A stretch of 64,000 nt of DNA from Phycisphaeraceae bacterium. Its GTDB lineage: Bacteria > Planctomycetota > Phycisphaerae > Phycisphaerales > UBA1924. The stretch's first letter is position 1. The number at the start of each line of letters is the position of its first letter. This document shows, in pieces, positions 25,865 to 35,572 of the stretch. Position numbers and translations under genes: made by a program. The stretch is taken from positions 806,001-870,000 of the forward strand of contig CP075368.1 in the NCBI GenBank assembly GCA_019454185.1. The letters run 5' to 3'. The notes under the pieces are model-generated. The model was given only the letters and a program-made list of their open reading frames with translations, made no database searches and had not been told where the DNA came from.

Positions 25865-26413
25865 ATGGGATCTCTGAGACGCACGACCGCACGCGCATAC
25901 ACACTGATCGAAGTGCTTGTTGTTGTCACGGTGCTTGGGATCGCGGCTGCTCTCGTCATACCTGAGATGTCGTCGGCGCACTCGCTGCGAGTGCAGGCAT
26001 CAGTCCGGACGATCGTCTCCGACATCACCTTTGCACAGTCCGATGCCCTTGCGATGCAAGAGGCGAGGGCTGTAGTCTTTGACACAACGGCAAACAGCTA
26101 CACGCTCGTCGAAGTGATCGGCGGCGAGATCGACGTTGAGGCAAATGCGATGTTCGATAGCGGGGGACCGCGGAACAGGTACATGCGGGACTTCGGCGAC
26201 CAGGTTTACGGGGGCGCCAGGATCACAGCGGCAGCGTTCGACGATGACGAGATCCTGATCTTCGATGAACTCGGCAGCCCCCAGCGAGACCCTGATGCCT
26301 CAACGCCTGGACTTGGCGGTTTCGTTGAGGTGACCGGATCCGGATCGATCTATCGCGTCAATGTTGATGCATACACGGGGCGGGTGACCGTCGAGAGGCG
26401 GAACGCGGAATGA
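25865..26413 (+). CDS. GspH-like minor pseudopilin
   Basis: A 182-residue pseudopilin-like protein. The N-terminal helix is YTLIEVLVVVTVLGIAAALV with Glu at position 5. The residue before the cleavage point is Ala instead of the usual Gly, and the first mature residue is Tyr instead of Phe. The following part (VRTIVSDITFAQSDALAMQ) matches the GspH/FimT pattern. ATG 25865 has AGGAG seven bases upstream; GTG 25820 would instead overlap the previous stop as GTGA. It ends with ATGA overlapping the next gene. Confidence 0.82.
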   Translation: MGSLRRTTARAYTLIEVLVVVTVLGIAAALVIPEMSSAHSLRVQASVRTIVSDITFAQSDALAMQEARAVVFDTTANSYTLVEVIGGEIDVEANAMFDSGGPRNRYMRDFGDQVYGGARITAAAFDDDEILIFDELGSPQRDPDASTPGLGGFVEVTGSGSIYRVNVDAYTGRVTVERRNAE

Positions 26414-26676
26414 GTGACCTGAAGCAAGCTCAGAATGATCGCGGCCGAGCGGCGACGGCCAGGGCAAAGCGAAAGCTCGCGGCTTCGGGTGCGATCGGCG
26501 CATCCTTGCTGTGCGGCCTGCTGATCTGGGCGAAGCTGCGGTTGGTCACCGATATCCCGCGAACAGCGTATGCCGCGCCGGAAGCGCGGTCGAAAGCAGT
26601 TGCGGACCCCACGACCACTCAGTCCGGCATCTCGCATTCAGAGAATCAGCAGCGTCCGGATAATGCTCCGGATTGA
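26410..26676 (+). CDS. Small single-pass membrane protein, second in the secretion cluster
   Basis: An 88-residue protein with a basic cytoplasmic start (RAATARAKRKLAASG), one membrane helix (AIGASLLCGLLIWAKL) and a polar periplasmic tail. The ATG overlaps the GspH-like stop codon as ATGA, so it is translationally coupled to that pseudopilin. No family recognised. Together with the 110-residue protein it may form the inner-membrane link to the secretin. Confidence 0.65.
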   Translation: MSDLKQAQNDRGRAATARAKRKLAASGAIGASLLCGLLIWAKLRLVTDIPRTAYAAPEARSKAVADPTTTQSGISHSENQQRPDNAPD

Positions 26677-26959
26677 CGCTGTTCCGACACTATCACACAC
26701 AAATCAGAATGACGATCGCAGGCCCGATCCGCCTTCCGGCGTCAGCCGGTCGCGGTGCGACGCTGGCATGATGCGTTCGGACCCGCGCGGACCGGAGTTC
26801 TCTGCCAATCGTCAGACTCATCCCAAAGTCCGGAACCGGAAGCGACGACATTCATGATGCGGCTCCCCGCGTCGCGCACGCTGGACGGGGGGCCGGGCCC
26901 GGAGGGGATATCGGGCATCCGCATCAGCGGGCAGGCATCAGCGGCAATGAGGACGAGTC
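26677..26959. other. Intergenic stretch before the secretin gene
   Basis: A 283-base stretch with no convincing gene. It holds several GC-rich palindromic runs such as CCGGCGTCAGCCGG, but I recognise no RNA family, terminator or promoter in it. Confidence 0.4.
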
Positions 26960-29254
26960 ATGACCCAGAATGGCAATCGCGAGATGATGATCGGCACTCC
27001 CACCCTCCGCAGGGTTTCGGCGGCTCTCGCCGTGTCGCTCGTTGCCGGTGCGGCCCCTTGTGCCGCTCAGGGATTGAACGACATGCTCCGCGAGGTCATG
27101 AACACGACCGGCCAGAGCACGGCCGGATCTGCCGGGACGCAGGGTGGTCGCGCTCCGTCGAACTCGACCGCTCCGAGCGGGAAACCCGCGAAGGACGGCA
27201 AGGTCGAGGTCGATGAGAACCTGATCGTTGAGATGCATGTCAAGGATGAGGATCTGTCCACCGTGCTGCAGATGCTCTCGATGCAGTCTCAGAGGAACAT
27301 CATCGCAAGCCAGTCGGTTTCCGCGACGGTCACGGCGAATCTCTACGGTGTGACGTTCTTCGAGGCCCTCGACTCTATTCTGCACGCGAACGGATTCGGG
27401 TATGTCGAGAAGGGCAATTTCATCTATGTGTACACCCTCGAAGAGATCGAGCGGATCTCTGAGGCCACTCGAGTCCGAATCGGCAAGGTCGTCAAGCTGA
27501 ACTACCTGAACGCGATCGACGCCGCGGAGTTCGTCAAGCCGCTTCTCTCCGATGGTGGCCAGATCAAGTCCAACGGTCGGGTTGCGGTGTTCAACATTCC
27601 TGATAATTCCCCGGTGGGCGGCGAGGACTACGCGAACGAGTCGGCACTCGTGATCTATGACTACGAGGAGAACGTCGCCGAGATCGAGAAGCTGATCCAG
27701 GCACTCGACACGCGCCCGGCGCAGATCCTGATCGAGGCGACCATCCTTCAGACCGAGTTGAATGAAGCCAATGCGTTCGGCATCGACTTCGGCGTGATCG
27801 GCGATCTGAACTTCGCTGACTTCGTGTCACTCGGCGGGCCGCTGAAGGCGGTCGAAGGACTCGTGAGCGGCGTCGGCAGCTCGCTGAATGGCGGCTCGGA
27901 AACAAAGGTTCCGATCCCCGGCGCTCGCGGTGACGGCCGCGCCATGACGTCGAACGTCGGCAACATCAACGGACCGGCGACATTCAAGGCGGGTATCGTC
28001 GAGGGCGACGTCGCGGTCTTCCTTCGGCTGCTCGACGAGGTGACCGATCTGTCGGTGATCTCTCGACCCAAGCTGCTCACGCTGAATCGCCAGCCGGCAC
28101 GGGTTCTGGTCGGTCGCAAGGTCGGCTATCTGAGCACGACTGCAACTGACACATCAACAACCCAGACTGTTGAGTTCCTTGACACGGGTACTCAGTTGTA
28201 CGTCCGACCCTTCGTCACCACGGAGGGCACGATCCGGATGGAACTCAAGCCACAGGTCTCTGAGGCGGTGATCCGTGACGTGACCGACGCGACTGGTGCC
28301 GCGGTCACGATCCCCGATGAGGTCACGAATGAGCTGGTCGCGAATGTGATGGTCCGCGATGGTCAGACGATCGTGCTCGGCGGCCTTTTCCGTGAGAGCA
28401 CGAAGGCGACCCGTCGTCAGATTCCGGTTGTCGGCGATTTGCCGATCATCGGTGCCGCGTTCCGCGGCCACGAGAATGATGTTCAGCGGTCTGAGATCAT
28501 CTTCATGGTGACGCCGTCGATCGTGAGCGATGCGATCCTGACTGATCAGGGTCGTCGCGGCGAGACCTACGTCGAGGCCGTGAGGACGGGTAGCCGCGCG
28601 GGTCTGCTGCCTTTCAGCCGCACGCGCCAGAGCGAGCAGCATGTGGTGGAGGCGCAGCGTCTTGCGGCTTCCGGCGACGTTGCTCGGGCGAACCACAAGT
28701 TGAACCGGGCCCTGGCTCTCAACAAGCACCAGCCGGATGCGCACCTGCTCCGCGAGCAGATCGCTCCCGCGAAGGTCAAGTCCTGGCCTTCAGGCAGCAT
28801 GCTCGACCAGATCATCGGAAACGAGGCCCGAGCGGCGGCCCGCGCGACCGATGCGGCCCGCCCCCTCGGCAACCAGTCGAGCGCAGCGCAGGACGGTTCC
28901 GACGCTCAGACTACGGAGTTGGATCATTCGAGCACGGGTGGCACGCTCGCAGATGCCATGTTCGAGGGCAACGCGTACGACCAGGCCGAGACGCCGGCCA
29001 ACTTCGACGGCACTCTTCCCTGGTGGGAGCGCATCGGCGACGAGAGCGGAATGGACGAGATTCCCGGCCAGGGTGAGCAGGGCGCCGGCGCGCAAGACGA
29101 TGCTGAGATCTCGTGGGTCCTTCCCGACGGGAACGCCGCTGTCCAGGGGCTCGCGACGGTGTGGGCGATGTTGCAGCGGACGTGGGGCGTGATGTTCGGA
29201 GTTGAGACAAACGGGTCTGGTCGGAAGCTTTCCGGCCTGTACATGAGCAAGTGA
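26960..29254 (+). CDS. Type II/III secretion or type IV pilus secretin (GspD/PilQ family)
   Basis: Outer-membrane channel, 764 residues. A signal peptide ends near GAAPCAAQG (residue 36). An N0/STN-type domain (residues 80-155) contains LSTVLQMLSMQSQRNIIA and FFEALDSILHANGFGY. An N1-like domain follows (KVVKLNYLNAIDAAEFVKPL). The secretin core (residues 225-515) has AQILIEATILQTEL, RPKLLTLNRQPARVLVG and the closing VVGDLPIIGAAFRG then EIIFMVTPSIV. A TPR-like helical tail follows (AQRLAASGDVARANHKL). Likely the exit pore for the pseudopilus encoded upstream. Confidence 0.93.
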   Translation: MTQNGNREMMIGTPTLRRVSAALAVSLVAGAAPCAAQGLNDMLREVMNTTGQSTAGSAGTQGGRAPSNSTAPSGKPAKDGKVEVDENLIVEMHVKDEDLSTVLQMLSMQSQRNIIASQSVSATVTANLYGVTFFEALDSILHANGFGYVEKGNFIYVYTLEEIERISEATRVRIGKVVKLNYLNAIDAAEFVKPLLSDGGQIKSNGRVAVFNIPDNSPVGGEDYANESALVIYDYEENVAEIEKLIQALDTRPAQILIEATILQTELNEANAFGIDFGVIGDLNFADFVSLGGPLKAVEGLVSGVGSSLNGGSETKVPIPGARGDGRAMTSNVGNINGPATFKAGIVEGDVAVFLRLLDEVTDLSVISRPKLLTLNRQPARVLVGRKVGYLSTTATDTSTTQTVEFLDTGTQLYVRPFVTTEGTIRMELKPQVSEAVIRDVTDATGAAVTIPDEVTNELVANVMVRDGQTIVLGGLFRESTKATRRQIPVVGDLPIIGAAFRGHENDVQRSEIIFMVTPSIVSDAILTDQGRRGETYVEAVRTGSRAGLLPFSRTRQSEQHVVEAQRLAASGDVARANHKLNRALALNKHQPDAHLLREQIAPAKVKSWPSGSMLDQIIGNEARAAARATDAARPLGNQSSAAQDGSDAQTTELDHSSTGGTLADAMFEGNAYDQAETPANFDGTLPWWERIGDESGMDEIPGQGEQGAGAQDDAEISWVLPDGNAAVQGLATVWAMLQRTWGVMFGVETNGSGRKLSGLYMSK

Positions 29255-29330
29255 TATCCGGGGTGTAAGGTCCGACCGCTCGACAAGGGCGGGCAATCTC
29301 TGGCACAAGCCAAGAGAAGGAGTACGAATC

Positions 29331-30590
29331 ATGGGTGAGAATACACTGAAGTCGAAGTTCGTGCGGAATGCCGCGATGGCGATGCTTGGCGCGTGCGTGA
29401 TGACGGCCACGGGTTGCAACGCATTCCGCGGCCACGGCAAGTACACGCAGGAGCAGATCAACAAGTCTCGCGAGCGGCTTGACCAGATGAAGGCCGCGAC
29501 GCAGTTCGATATGGCGATGCAGACGTATCGGGCCGGCGACCTTGAGAAGGCGCAGCGTCTGATCGACGCCACACTCGCCATGAGCCCGACGGTTGCTCGG
29601 GCGCACGTACTCCGCGGGCGCATCCTCATCGAGCGTGGCATGATCGAGGAGGCGTTGATCTCCTTGAAGCGGGGTGAGGCCCTCGACCCGACCAACGCGG
29701 ATGCGAGCTACTTCCAGGCGATCGCGTATGAGCGCGTCCTGAAGCGCGAGGAAGCACTGTCCTACTTCATGCAGTCTGCCGAGCTTGACCCCACGAATGC
29801 GCAGCACGTCGTCGCGGCGGCTGAGATGATGATCGATCTCGGACGTACCCAGGAGGCGGAGTCTTACCTGACGCGCCAGACGGAGCGTTTCGAGCACAAC
29901 GCCGGCGTTCGCCAGACGCTCGGTCACCTCGCCATGATGCGTGACGATGCCAAGACCGCATCGATCATGTTCAACGAGGCCCGTCTGCTCGCGCCGGATG
30001 ACAGCGCGATCCTCGAAGACCTGACTCGTGCTCAGCTCGCGATCGGTTCCTTCGGCGAGGCGGAGATGAATGTCTCTCGCCTGCTGCGTGATCCTCAGAA
30101 CGCATCGCGTCGCGACCTTCTGCACGTCCGGGCTCGCTGCCTGACGGAACTGAACCGGATGGTGGAAGCACGAGATGTGCTTGTGCAGCTCACGAGCGGG
30201 CTTGAGGGCGCTGCTGACACAGAGGCGTGGATCGGTCTCGGGAACGTGGCGTATGTTCTCAAGGATCCGAATCGCGTCAGGACGGCCTCTGCGCGGGTCA
30301 TCGCACTCGCGCCCGATCGTCCGGATGGGTACATGCTGAAGGCATTGTGGCATCGACGGATGGGAGACACGGATCGCGCCCTGCTGGAGGTGGAGCGCAC
30401 CCTGCAACGCAGCCCGAGCCATGCCTCGGCACTGACGCTGAAGGGCATCATGCTTGCCGACCGTGGTCAGTATGAGGACGCACGCATCGCGCTCGGCGCC
30501 GCGCTCCGCGCGGATCCGGCGAACTCAGATGTTGCGGTGCTCCTCGGCTCGGTCGAGCAGGCGGAGATGGCGTCGGCAGGCGAGCTCTGA
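29331..30590 (+). CDS. TPR-repeat lipoprotein, secretin-associated (PilF/pilotin-like by context)
   Basis: A 419-residue lipoprotein with lipobox TATGC near residue 29. The rest is a long row of tetratricopeptide repeats, for example AMQTYRAGDLEKAQRLIDAT, HVLRGRILIERGMIEEALISL and ALTLKGIMLADRGQYEDARIAL. AAGGAG stands before ATG 29331. It starts 76 bases after the secretin stop. TPR lipoproteins beside secretins often help to assemble or pilot the pore; that role here is inference from position. Confidence 0.85.
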   Translation: MGENTLKSKFVRNAAMAMLGACVMTATGCNAFRGHGKYTQEQINKSRERLDQMKAATQFDMAMQTYRAGDLEKAQRLIDATLAMSPTVARAHVLRGRILIERGMIEEALISLKRGEALDPTNADASYFQAIAYERVLKREEALSYFMQSAELDPTNAQHVVAAAEMMIDLGRTQEAESYLTRQTERFEHNAGVRQTLGHLAMMRDDAKTASIMFNEARLLAPDDSAILEDLTRAQLAIGSFGEAEMNVSRLLRDPQNASRRDLLHVRARCLTELNRMVEARDVLVQLTSGLEGAADTEAWIGLGNVAYVLKDPNRVRTASARVIALAPDRPDGYMLKALWHRRMGDTDRALLEVERTLQRSPSHASALTLKGIMLADRGQYEDARIALGAALRADPANSDVAVLLGSVEQAEMASAGEL

Positions 30591-30606
30591 GAGATCGCCT
30601 GCAAGG

Positions 30607-32388
30607 TCAACCCGGCTGGAGATCAACCAGTTCGGGTTCGACGAGGCCTGACCACGTCGAGAGTTTGGGAATGACGAGCGCGTCGATCCTCGTGCCAACG
30701 GGGATCGACGCTGCCGTTTCTGGGTGACGAGACGCCCAGTTCCACCCGATCACGCGCAGCGAACGTTCGCCGTCACGGACGGTGAGCTTGATGTGCCCGC
30801 CGGCTTTGCCGAACGGCTCGGGCCGCGCCGAGACGCGAAGCCCGCTGAGCTTCACCCGAACCGGCGGATTCTCGCGCCCGAAAGGTGCGAGGAGATCGAG
30901 TTGACGGATCGCGAGCGGCGTCAGGTCTCGGATCGAGGCGTCGCAATCGAACTGTACCCTTGGGATGAGATCTTCGGGATTGAGCATGCGTGACGCGTGA
31001 GAAGTGAACGCGTCGCGAAAGGCGTCGAGCTTGTCCGGCGTGAGTTTCAGCCCCGCAGCCATGTCGTGTCCGCCGAAGGTGTGCAGGTGCGGCGAGCACT
31101 CGCAGAGTGCGGCGTGCAACGAGTAACCGTCGATGGAGCGGCCTGAGCCCGCCAGCATTTCTCCCTGATCCTGGAGCAGGATTGTTGGTCGTCCGGTACG
31201 TTCGACGAGTCGGGAGCAGACGATGCCGATGACGCCAGTGTGCCAATCTGGGTGAGCGAGCACGATTGCTCGGGTGTCGGAATCGAGCATGCCGCTCACT
31301 CCGGCGAGTTCGAACGCCTGTTCGGCGATCTGCTTCTCGACCGCGCGGCGATTGTCGTTCAGGCGTGTCAGATCTCTGGCGATCTCGGCGGCTCTCATGG
31401 GGTCGTCGGTGAGCATGAGCTCGAGAGCTTCTCTCGCGTGGCCGAGTCTGCCGCACGCGTTCAGGCGCGGCGCAAGCGAGAAGCCGACACCATCGGTGTC
31501 GATTCTGTCGCCATCGAGTCCGCTCGCCTTGACCAACGCTCGGAGGCCGATGAACGGCGATGTGCGGATGCGAGAGAGGCCAGACCGAACGATGACACGG
31601 TTCTCCCCCAGCAGGGGGACGACATCGGCGATCGCACCGAGAGCCGCCAGCCCGAGGAGATCAACCAGTAGATCGCGGAGCAGTTGGGGGAGTCTCGAAT
31701 GTCCCGTGTGCATCGTGCAGAGCCGCCAAGCAAGCTTGTACGCGACGCCGGCTCCGCAGAGATCACCGAAGGGATACACAGACCCAGGGCGGCGAGGGTG
31801 AACGATCGCGTACGCGGGCGGCAGGTCGGCCTCATTCTCCGCGCCATTGTGGTGGTCCGTGATGATCAGATCGATGCCCAGATCACGTGCAACCATCGCC
31901 GGACCGTTTGCCGTGATGCCGCAATCGACCGTCACGACGACGGTCGCACCCGCTTCGGCGAGCGAGCGGATCGCTTCGGCGTTCAGCCCGTATCCCTCGT
32001 CGATACGGTGGGGTATGTATGTGATGACTCGGGCTTCAGGATGGATGGCTCTCAGGGTTCGCGCGAGGATGGCTGAAGCGGTGACACCATCGACGTCGTA
32101 GTCGCCGTATATCGCGATGGGCTGCTTTGAAGCCGCCGCGTGCAGGATGCGCTCCGCAGCACGGTCCATGTCAGGGAGCAGTGAAGGATCGTGCAGGTGA
32201 GCGAGGCGCGGTGCAAGGAACTTCACGGATTCTTCGTTCAGCAGCCCCCGTGCCTCGAGGACTCTGGCTGTGAGCGGCTCATATCCCCGAGCGAACTCGC
32301 TCGATCCGGGGCGTGCCGATGTGTCGGAGCCCGACGAGATCGGCCGCCAGAGCTTGGTTAAGCCGCGTACTGTGTGAACTTGCGTCAT
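30607..32388 (-). CDS. recJ: Single-stranded-DNA-specific exonuclease RecJ
   Basis: A 5'-3' exonuclease of the DHH family used in recombination and mismatch repair; 593 residues. Motif I is IAIYGDYDVDGVTASAIL near residue 92. Motif II is VVVTVDCGIT. Motif III is IDLIITDHHNGAE with the DHH triplet. Also visible are YGLNAEAIRSLAEAG and the DHHA1 region HTFGGHDMAAGLKL. The C-terminal OB-like domain ends LRVIGWNWASRHPE. It converges with the TPR lipoprotein gene, 16 bases apart. Confidence 0.96.
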   Translation of the reverse strand: MTQVHTVRGLTKLWRPISSGSDTSARPGSSEFARGYEPLTARVLEARGLLNEESVKFLAPRLAHLHDPSLLPDMDRAAERILHAAASKQPIAIYGDYDVDGVTASAILARTLRAIHPEARVITYIPHRIDEGYGLNAEAIRSLAEAGATVVVTVDCGITANGPAMVARDLGIDLIITDHHNGAENEADLPPAYAIVHPRRPGSVYPFGDLCGAGVAYKLAWRLCTMHTGHSRLPQLLRDLLVDLLGLAALGAIADVVPLLGENRVIVRSGLSRIRTSPFIGLRALVKASGLDGDRIDTDGVGFSLAPRLNACGRLGHAREALELMLTDDPMRAAEIARDLTRLNDNRRAVEKQIAEQAFELAGVSGMLDSDTRAIVLAHPDWHTGVIGIVCSRLVERTGRPTILLQDQGEMLAGSGRSIDGYSLHAALCECSPHLHTFGGHDMAAGLKLTPDKLDAFRDAFTSHASRMLNPEDLIPRVQFDCDASIRDLTPLAIRQLDLLAPFGRENPPVRVKLSGLRVSARPEPFGKAGGHIKLTVRDGERSLRVIGWNWASRHPETAASIPVGTRIDALVIPKLSTWSGLVEPELVDLQPG

Positions 32389-32554
32389 CCGTGGCGCCGC
32401 ATTCCGGTTGAATTGTTCGAGCCGGCGCGACCGGGGGGGGCGGCCAGCGATGTAGCGAGCGTACGACCGTGCGGGGACCGCTGCAACCCGTCATGATGTG
32501 ATTGTGCATGATGTACGATTGGAGCGATCGGGCAACGGGTAATTGGGAGGCCGC

Positions 32555-33154
32555 ATGGTCAAACTCAACCGCATTTACACACGCACCGGGGATGACGGGA
32601 CGACTGGCTTGGGTACCGGGGGGCGTGTTGCGAAGGACGATCCTCGAGTTGAGGCATATGGCACCGTGGACGAGGCCAATGCCGCGTTGGGCCTGGCGAT
32701 TGCGATGGCAGGCGCGTGCGAGCCAGGTGGGAACGGGGAGCGGATCGTGGGGGTGCTCCTGAGTGTCCAGCATGATCTGTTCGATCTGGGAGCGGATCTC
32801 TGCGTGCCCAGGGCTTCGGCCGAGACCGAGGGGTCCAGACTTCGTCTAACACCCGGCCAGGTTGACAGACTTGAGCGTCTCATTGACGAGTTCAATGAGA
32901 ACCTTGCGCCCCTGACCAGCTTCGTCTTGCCGGGTGGGAGCCGACTGTCTTCAGGGCTGCACCTCGCACGGACGGTCGTGCGTCGGGCGGAGCGACTCGT
33001 GGTGGGACTGCGACGAGCCGAACCCGACGCAACCTCGGAGGTTTCTGTTCGGTATCTCAACCGGCTGAGTGATTTGCTGTTTGTTCTTTCGCGTGTCGCC
33101 AACGACAATGGTGCGACGGACACGCTCTGGGTTCCTGGGTCCAATCGAGTCTAG
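32555..33154 (+). CDS. Cob(I)alamin adenosyltransferase, PduO type
   Basis: Transfers the adenosyl group of ATP to cobalamin to make coenzyme B12; 199 residues. The ATP-binding N-terminus is RIYTRTGDDGTTGLGTGGR, followed by AYGTVDEANAALG. The C-terminal helix has RYLNRLSDLLFVLSR. These are hallmark stretches of the PduO/MMAB family. GGAGG lies four bases before ATG 32555. No other B12 gene is in the window; PrpD at 17-19 kb hints at propionate metabolism, which can use B12. Confidence 0.94.
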   Translation: MVKLNRIYTRTGDDGTTGLGTGGRVAKDDPRVEAYGTVDEANAALGLAIAMAGACEPGGNGERIVGVLLSVQHDLFDLGADLCVPRASAETEGSRLRLTPGQVDRLERLIDEFNENLAPLTSFVLPGGSRLSSGLHLARTVVRRAERLVVGLRRAEPDATSEVSVRYLNRLSDLLFVLSRVANDNGATDTLWVPGSNRV

Positions 33155-33210
33155 TAAACTCGTCGCCTTACCCGCGGCACTCTGTTTGAACCATTGATTG
33201 CGGGTGCTTC

Positions 33211-34689
33211 ATGGAGCCGTTGGTGGCGAAGCGAGCAAAGGACAGCACATCGGTTTCGAGTCCGCTGACGCTGGAGTTCCGTCAGGAATTCGAGGCGGAG
33301 ACGCTGTCACTGCTGCACAAGCGTTTCCTGTGGTTCACAGGAGTGGTCAGCGTCGTCGGGCTTTTCGCGATCGTGATGAAGGCCGCGGTGGACCTGTGGC
33401 GTGAGACAACTGATCTAGATTTGATCGGGTACGGAGTGGGTATCGGGTCCTTGCTTGTCTACATCACCGCGTACCTGATCGTCTTACTCGGTCATGTCTC
33501 GCGTGAGCGTGTCCACACGATTGCATTTGCGATCGTTGTGCTGGATGGCCTCCTTCACATCGGACTCTGGACATTCACCGATCCTCATGCGGGATTCGGG
33601 ATGTGGGGTGTGCTGCTGACGCACATGCTCGCGTGCAGTTTCCTGCCATGGACTGCGATGCAAGCCCTCGGTCCGATCGTGGTGCTTGTGCTTGTGAATG
33701 CGGTTGCGATCGTGCTGGGCACGAAGCCGGGAGCGGGCGGCGAGACTCGCGTGGCACTGATGATCGTGAACATCGGACTCAGCCCCCTGGTCGGTCTGCC
33801 GGGAACGCTGATCTGCTGGCTGCGTCACTCGAGGCGCGTTGAGCAATTCAAGATGCGGGCGCTCGCGACGAAGTACGGCGAGTTCCGACGGGAACTCACG
33901 GATGCCAGGCGGATCCACGAGTCGCTCTTTCCCAAGCCGCAGGACTCGGGCGATATCCGCTTTCACTACCTCTACGAGCCGATGCGACAGATCGGCGGTG
34001 ACTATCTCTTTGTTGCGAGCTCTCCGACGGATGATGGTCGTCGCGAGATGCTGAGCTTTGTTGTGGTCGATGTCACGGGCCACGGCATTCCGGCGGCGCT
34101 GACCGTGAATCGCCTGCACGGGGAGCTGAGCCGCTTGTTCGCCGAGTATCCGAGCATCCGACCCGGTGAAGTCCTCAAGCTGCTGAACAGGTACGTGCAT
34201 CTCACGCTCGCCAACCACTCGGTGTATGTGACAGCGATCTGCGGCCGCATCGATCCGCTTCACGACACGCTTGAGTATGCGAGCGGCGGCCATCCGACGG
34301 CGTTTCTGCGCGCGGTCGATGGCACGATCGAGGAGCTTCAGTCCACTGCGCTGGTGCTCGGGGCGTGCCCTGATGCGGAGTTCGATCCTGAGCCGCGAAC
34401 CCTTCGGTTCGGGCCGGGAGACTCCGTCATTGCGTATACCGATGGGGCGCTCGAAGCGAAGAACAAAGACGGCAAGATGCTGGGCACCCGCGGCATGCAG
34501 CGAATTGTGGGATCTCCATCCCACTGTCCGAGCGGAACGTGGCCTCAGGTGATTCTGGGAGTCGTTGAGCAGCACCGGCATGGTCCGCCAGCGGACGACA
34601 CGCTCGTGATCGAGGTCTTCCGGACGCTTGACAGCATGCCGCGAGAAAGTGTTGCGGAGCGTGAAAGCCACGCTTCGACGATGCGGTAG
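33211..34689 (+). CDS. Membrane-bound SpoIIE/RsbU-type PP2C serine phosphatase
   Basis: A 492-residue signalling protein. The N-terminal half (about residues 40-205) carries six hydrophobic helices, such as RFLWFTGVVSVVGLFAIVM and VGIGSLLVYITAYLIVLLG. The C-terminal phosphatase domain (from about 230) has RRIHESLFPKPQDSGDI, MRQIGGDYLF with a metal-binding Asp, VVVDVTGHGIPAALTV and VIAYTDGALEAKNKDGKML. Such enzymes dephosphorylate anti-sigma-factor antagonists. No anti-sigma or STAS gene is adjacent. Confidence 0.93.
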   Translation: MEPLVAKRAKDSTSVSSPLTLEFRQEFEAETLSLLHKRFLWFTGVVSVVGLFAIVMKAAVDLWRETTDLDLIGYGVGIGSLLVYITAYLIVLLGHVSRERVHTIAFAIVVLDGLLHIGLWTFTDPHAGFGMWGVLLTHMLACSFLPWTAMQALGPIVVLVLVNAVAIVLGTKPGAGGETRVALMIVNIGLSPLVGLPGTLICWLRHSRRVEQFKMRALATKYGEFRRELTDARRIHESLFPKPQDSGDIRFHYLYEPMRQIGGDYLFVASSPTDDGRREMLSFVVVDVTGHGIPAALTVNRLHGELSRLFAEYPSIRPGEVLKLLNRYVHLTLANHSVYVTAICGRIDPLHDTLEYASGGHPTAFLRAVDGTIEELQSTALVLGACPDAEFDPEPRTLRFGPGDSVIAYTDGALEAKNKDGKMLGTRGMQRIVGSPSHCPSGTWPQVILGVVEQHRHGPPADDTLVIEVFRTLDSMPRESVAERESHASTMR

Positions 34690-34727
34690 TCCGACGGGGC
34701 TTGTCTTGGACGATTTCGGACAGCCAG

Positions 34728-35036
34728 TTAATCCTTGACGCCCTTTACCCGGTCAGGGTCTGTGTACTTTGACAAAGCTGTCGCGAGATCGACATCCATG
34801 ATGTTCGCAAGTGTCGCCAGCCACGCCAAGACGTCGGCAAACTCCTCCTGCATGTTCATAATTTGTTCGGAAGTGGGGGTTTTGCCTGGCCGATTCTCGT
34901 GCAAAGAGGTCGCCAACTCGCCAACCTCCTCCATGAACAACAGGAAGGTGCCGGCAGGCCCTCTGGCCGAATCGGTGGCGTAGTAGCGATCCCGGATCAA
35001 TGCTTGGAAGGCCTGGACGCTTAGGGGGTGGTTCAT
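34728..35036 (-). CDS. MazG-like nucleotide pyrophosphohydrolase
   Basis: A 102-residue all-alpha NTP pyrophosphatase. The metal-binding pattern is LLFMEEVGELATSLHE (EExxE) and EEFADVLAWLATLAN (ExxD). Such proteins degrade abnormal nucleoside triphosphates. ATG 35036 was chosen because TACTCT ends six bases before it; a longer frame would have a very basic, unlikely N-terminus. Divergent from rpsL. Confidence 0.88.
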   Translation of the reverse strand: MNHPLSVQAFQALIRDRYYATDSARGPAGTFLLFMEEVGELATSLHENRPGKTPTSEQIMNMQEEFADVLAWLATLANIMDVDLATALSKYTDPDRVKGVKD

Positions 35037-35042
35037 GCCCGA

Positions 35043-35048
35043 AGAGTA
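35043..35048 (-). promoter_or_regulatory. -10 box (TACTCT) for a leaderless start of the MazG-like gene
   Basis: TACTCT on the minus strand ends six bases before ATG 35036, and no ribosome binding site is seen. Confidence 0.5.
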
Positions 35049-35105
35049 AGCGAAGTCATGCCGCAGCCGGCGGCGTCTGGGTGCAAACACTGGACGAACT
35101 TCCGC

Positions 35106-35133
35106 TTGAAGCGGCTTGGGGATGGGCTAGCAT
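35106..35133 (+). promoter_or_regulatory. Promoter candidate for rpsL-rpsG
   Basis: TTGAAG at 35106-35111 and TAGCAT at 35128-35133 are separated by 16 bases. The predicted transcript would start near 35140 and have a leader of about 45 bases before rpsL. Confidence 0.5.
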
Positions 35134-35184
35134 TGTGGCCCGGCGATGCCCGGTGGTTCTCGCCCGCTCGTTTTTGGAATACCT

Positions 35185-35559
<375 letters not shown>

Positions 35560-35572
35560 TCTGTCATGCGCC

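Noticed and set aside
26755..27216. Plus-strand frame spanning the gap before the secretin
   Set aside because: It runs out of frame into the secretin signal peptide and has no motif or ribosome binding site.
28911..30422. Long minus-strand frame opposite the secretin end and the TPR lipoprotein
   Set aside because: Low-complexity Arg-rich translation with no recognisable domain; the plus-strand genes are clear.
32433..32440. Run of eight G upstream of recJ as a phase-variation site
   Set aside because: It is not within a gene and not between recognisable promoter boxes.
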